This document shows positions 62,108 through 64,000 of a stretch of DNA of 64,000 nucleotides, piece after piece; position 1 is the first letter of the stretch; each line of letters opens with the position of its first letter. Origin of the DNA: Deinococcus deserti VCD115 (GTDB taxonomy: Bacteria; Deinococcota; Deinococci; Deinococcales; Deinococcaceae); contig NC_012529.1 of the NCBI RefSeq assembly GCF_000020685.1, forward strand, positions 1 through 64,000, in the 5' to 3' direction. Made by a program: the position numbers and the translations under genes. The notes beneath the pieces were generated by a model that did not search any database, was not told where the DNA came from, and saw only the letters and a program-made list of their open reading frames with translations.

Positions 62108-62370
62108 GTGGAGGCGACGCTCACTTCCGAGACGCGATAGGAACGCATAGGCTGGTGGATTCTACGGCTTTGGGAGGCTTCACGCACGTGACACTAGTGG
62201 TCTGCTGTCCGCAGCCCTTCGGTCCTAAAGCAGCGTCATGCTTGGCTGAAGTGGCATTCACCTCTGCGCCGTCTCACGTTCGTTCCAGCGAAGACAACTT
62301 CCTCCCCGTGCTCAACTCCCGCGCACCCGCACCGGCCTAAACACAGGTACCGACGGTCATCCCAATCGAA

Positions 62371-62393
62371 AAAGGCGGCTGATTGCCGCCTTT
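62371..62393 (-). terminator. Terminator downstream of the integrase remnant
   Basis: AAAGGCGGC (62371-62379) pairs with GCCGCCTTT (62385-62393) around a 5-base loop. On the minus strand the stem runs into a T-tract, so this is an intrinsic terminator for the integrase gene. Confidence 0.85.
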
Positions 62394-62513
62394 GATGTTG
62401 CAAATTATACCCCGAGATACAGGCACGCGCAACGTATGCATCCCGATTCCCCGGGTCTTGCTCTGGCCTTACGAGAGACTCGCCGTTGGGCAACCCTGGC
62501 CCAGATCCGGCGT

Positions 62514-63127
62514 TCAGAAATCGGCGAGTTCGGTGGCCAGGTCGTTGGCCGGCACATCGACGTACGCTTGGGTGGTATTCACGTTGGCATGACCCAGATG
62601 GTGTGCCACACGAACAAAATTCCGCGTCCGTCGGTACAATAAGGTGCCGTTGTATTTCCGAAACGCATGAAAGCCCGCCCAGGGGAGACCTCCTGTTCCA
62701 TCAGGCGCCGCAGGTGGTAGGCCGCACCGGACCGGTGAGCAAAGGTGAACAGGCAATCCCCCTTGCCCTGGCCAGCATGTGCCTGAAGGACGTCAAGCAG
62801 ACTGCCAGAGATGCCGACGATGCGGCGCTTGCACCCTTTGCCCTGGACAGTCAGGCGGCTGGCGAGGTCCACCTGGCTCCAGGTGAGCGTCAGCGCTTCC
62901 TCGATGCGTAGCCCTGCATGGGCTATCAGAAGGATCAGGACCCGCAGGTCAGTGCGCTGCTCCCGTTCCGCGGAGGCCAGCGCCCGGTGCACCACCGTCT
63001 CGCGATGCGGAGGCCGCCGGGTGATCGCATCAGTCCGGTCCCGGGGTTGCGGCACATCCTCAAAGGGATGGGCTGTGGTGACTTCTGCCAAACGCAGCGC
63101 CGCGTACAGGGCGTTGGCGGCCGCCAC
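62514..63127 (-). pseudogene. Truncated, frameshifted tyrosine recombinase/integrase
   Basis: The first frame (63127 to about 62690) holds the catalytic-domain start, with LILLIAHAGLRIEEALTLTW and the first catalytic Arg. A shift near 62680-62700, around the codons for MEQEVSPG, moves the rest to another frame, which carries GFHAFRKYNG (His-x-x-Arg) and LGHANVNTTQAYVDVP (His and the nucleophile Tyr). All catalytic residues can be found, but not in one frame. The N-terminal DNA-binding arm (about 90 residues) is also missing: a stop lies 27 codons upstream. This is a relic of an integrative element. Confidence 0.8.
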
Positions 63128-63236
63128 CCGGGAGCGGCCCTTCTGACCGGGCAGCGCTGATGCTCCGGCAAGGTCACAGCACTGAAGTCAGGCTGAGCTC
63201 ACCCCAACGTTGTAAAGGTCCATGGTCGCTACTCCA

Positions 63237-63386
63237 CTACTTTTTCTGTTTAGGCTTGTCGGCTGCGTTTGCAAGAGCAGAGGCCGCTACGCTTTTGACC
63301 TTTGCCGCGCTTTTCGGGTTGCTCAGCAGTTCGCTCGCTTTCTTCGCGACCCTAGGCGAAGTCGTTCCCGTTTTTTTCTTCGTCAT
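63237..63386 (-). CDS. Very small Lys/Ala-rich basic protein, 49 aa
   Basis: The minus strand from ATG 63386 to TAG 63237 encodes a 49-aa protein starting MTKKKTGTTSPRVAKKASEL and ending ADKPKQKK. The composition (about 12 Lys/Arg, 14 Ala) and the segment AAKVKSVAASALANAA are like small histone-like or uncharacterised basic proteins seen in several phyla (from memory). A TAACCT -10-like box ends 5 bases before the ATG. Function unknown. Nucleic-acid binding is a guess from charge. Confidence 0.6.
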   Translation of the reverse strand: MTKKKTGTTSPRVAKKASELLSNPKSAAKVKSVAASALANAADKPKQKK

Positions 63387-63656
63387 GACATAGGTTAGCT
63401 CCTACACCCTGTGCAGCATTGGATCAATCAACATGGGTTAATTTTTCTGGTTCCACAAACGGTGCCACAGCGCCAAGGCCGACCAATGCTTTCAGTGAAG
63501 GCTTCAACACCCCAAACATCCATGAAGCTGGAGGGATTTTCCGCAACAACATGGACCACTACCATGCAGGAGGAACTCTCCAGGCCTGCACTGAACACAG
63601 TGTGCCTTGGGAGACCACCTGGAACGATCTCGTTCCCGGGAGATGAGGAGTGAAGT

Positions 63657-63920
63657 ATGCCTGCAGGAAAAGTGAAATGGTTTAACGCGGAAAAAGGCTT
63701 CGGATTCATTGAAACGCCCGGAGGTCCCGATGTCTTCGCGCACTTCAGCGCGATCTCGGGGAGCGGCTTCAAGAAGCTGAACGAGGGTGACGAGGTGGAG
63801 TTCGAGCTTGAGGAGGGCCAGCGGGGCAAGGGTCCGCAAGCCAAGAACATCGTCGTGACGAGGGCCGCGCCAGCCGCTGCCTACGGCGACCGTCCCCAAC
63901 GCCGCGACGACCGCTGGTAA
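63657..63920 (+). CDS. Cold-shock domain protein
   Basis: This 87-aa protein has the full CSD fold: RNP-1 [10 protein letters not shown] (residues 13-22) and the RNP-2-like DVFAHFSAI (25-33), followed by [21 protein letters not shown] 20-residue Ala/Arg tail extends past the usual 67-70 aa core. GAGGAG lies seven bases before the ATG. It would bind single-stranded RNA or DNA as a chaperone. A strong terminator follows. Confidence 0.95.
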   Translation: MPAGKVKWFNAEKGFGFIETPGGPDVFAHFSAISGSGFKKLNEGDEVEFELEEGQRGKGPQAKNIVVTRAAPAAAYGDRPQRRDDRW

Positions 63921-63931
63921 GCCCGAGCGTG

Positions 63932-63961
63932 AACAAGAGAGCCGATTCAGGCTCTCTTGTT
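63932..63961 (+). terminator. Terminator after the cold-shock gene
   Basis: AACAAGAGAGCC (63932-63943) pairs perfectly with GGCTCTCTTGTT (63950-63961) over 12 bp with a 6-base loop. The T-rich end of the right arm helps termination. Confidence 0.85.
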
Positions 63962-64000
63962 GTCTGCTCTTCCTACAACCGGAGGGTCACCTGAACTCCA

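Noticed and set aside
63419..63646. 75-aa frame upstream of the cold-shock gene
   Set aside because: No similarity to known proteins that I can see. The stretch is more likely the untranslated leader of the cold-shock mRNA.

Overview
The window looks like part of a large, GC-rich plasmid or secondary replicon of a Deinococcus-type bacterium. The reasons are a ParA with the Deinococcus/Thermus-style P-loop beginning FNHAGG, a plasmid RepA next to an iteron array, several genes whose start codon sits 6-7 bases after a TANNNT -10 box (leaderless transcription, common in this phylum), and fused or unusual genes of the kind found on Deinococcus megaplasmids. No rRNA, tRNA or CRISPR array was seen. 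The genus assignment is inference from protein resemblance recalled from memory, not from a search.

Layout. 1-5.3 kb is the maintenance region: two copies of a 16-bp palindrome (parS candidates), parA-parB, a gene-poor stretch with two perfect hairpins and AT-rich palindromes, 11 direct 19-bp iterons, repA (TTG start) and one inverted iteron after repA. 5.5-6.5 kb holds two unknown genes. 6.8-15.5 kb is a homoprotocatechuate (4-hydroxyphenylacetate) operon in the order hpaG-hpaE-uronate-dehydrogenase-like SDR-hpaB-hpaD-hpaH-hpaI on the minus strand, with a divergent PucR-like regulator. 15.7-18 kb is an ArsR-type metalloid or metal module (arsR, a 57-aa protein, a Cys-tailed protein, an MFS exporter). 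18.2-24.5 kb has a branched-chain-amino-acid-type ABC importer, including a LivM-LivG fusion, and a phenylacetate-CoA ligase, so aromatic-acid uptake and activation is likely. 24.5-26.8 kb has two unknown genes and a nucleotidyltransferase. 26.9-32.2 kb is glpF-glpK-glpD with a SorC-family regulator and paired operators. 32.2-41.9 kb is a cell-wall amino-sugar recycling region: a BadF-type kinase, a GHL10 lipoprotein, peptide-type permeases and binding protein, a GntR regulator, anmK and murQ. 42.1-44.4 kb carries a catalase and a Fur/PerR-type regulator. 44.5-50.1 kb has a PAS/GAF/HD-GYP protein and a GH1-RmlD fusion behind a LacI-type operator. 50.2-55 kb is a siderophore ABC importer led by a sucrase/ferredoxin-like protein. 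55.3-57.8 kb has a zinc peptidase and a TlpA-CcdA pair. 57.9-63.2 kb is a decayed accessory zone (HD-GYP fragment, regulator broken by an in-frame TGA, a sensor kinase, a truncated and frameshifted integrase). The window ends with a tiny basic protein and a cold-shock protein.

How it fits together: the replicon carries catabolic modules that turn aromatic acids, glycerol and peptidoglycan sugars into central metabolites, plus iron uptake and peroxide defence, each with its own local regulator and visible operator-like repeats. Decay is concentrated in the 58-63 kb segment, near the integrase remnant.
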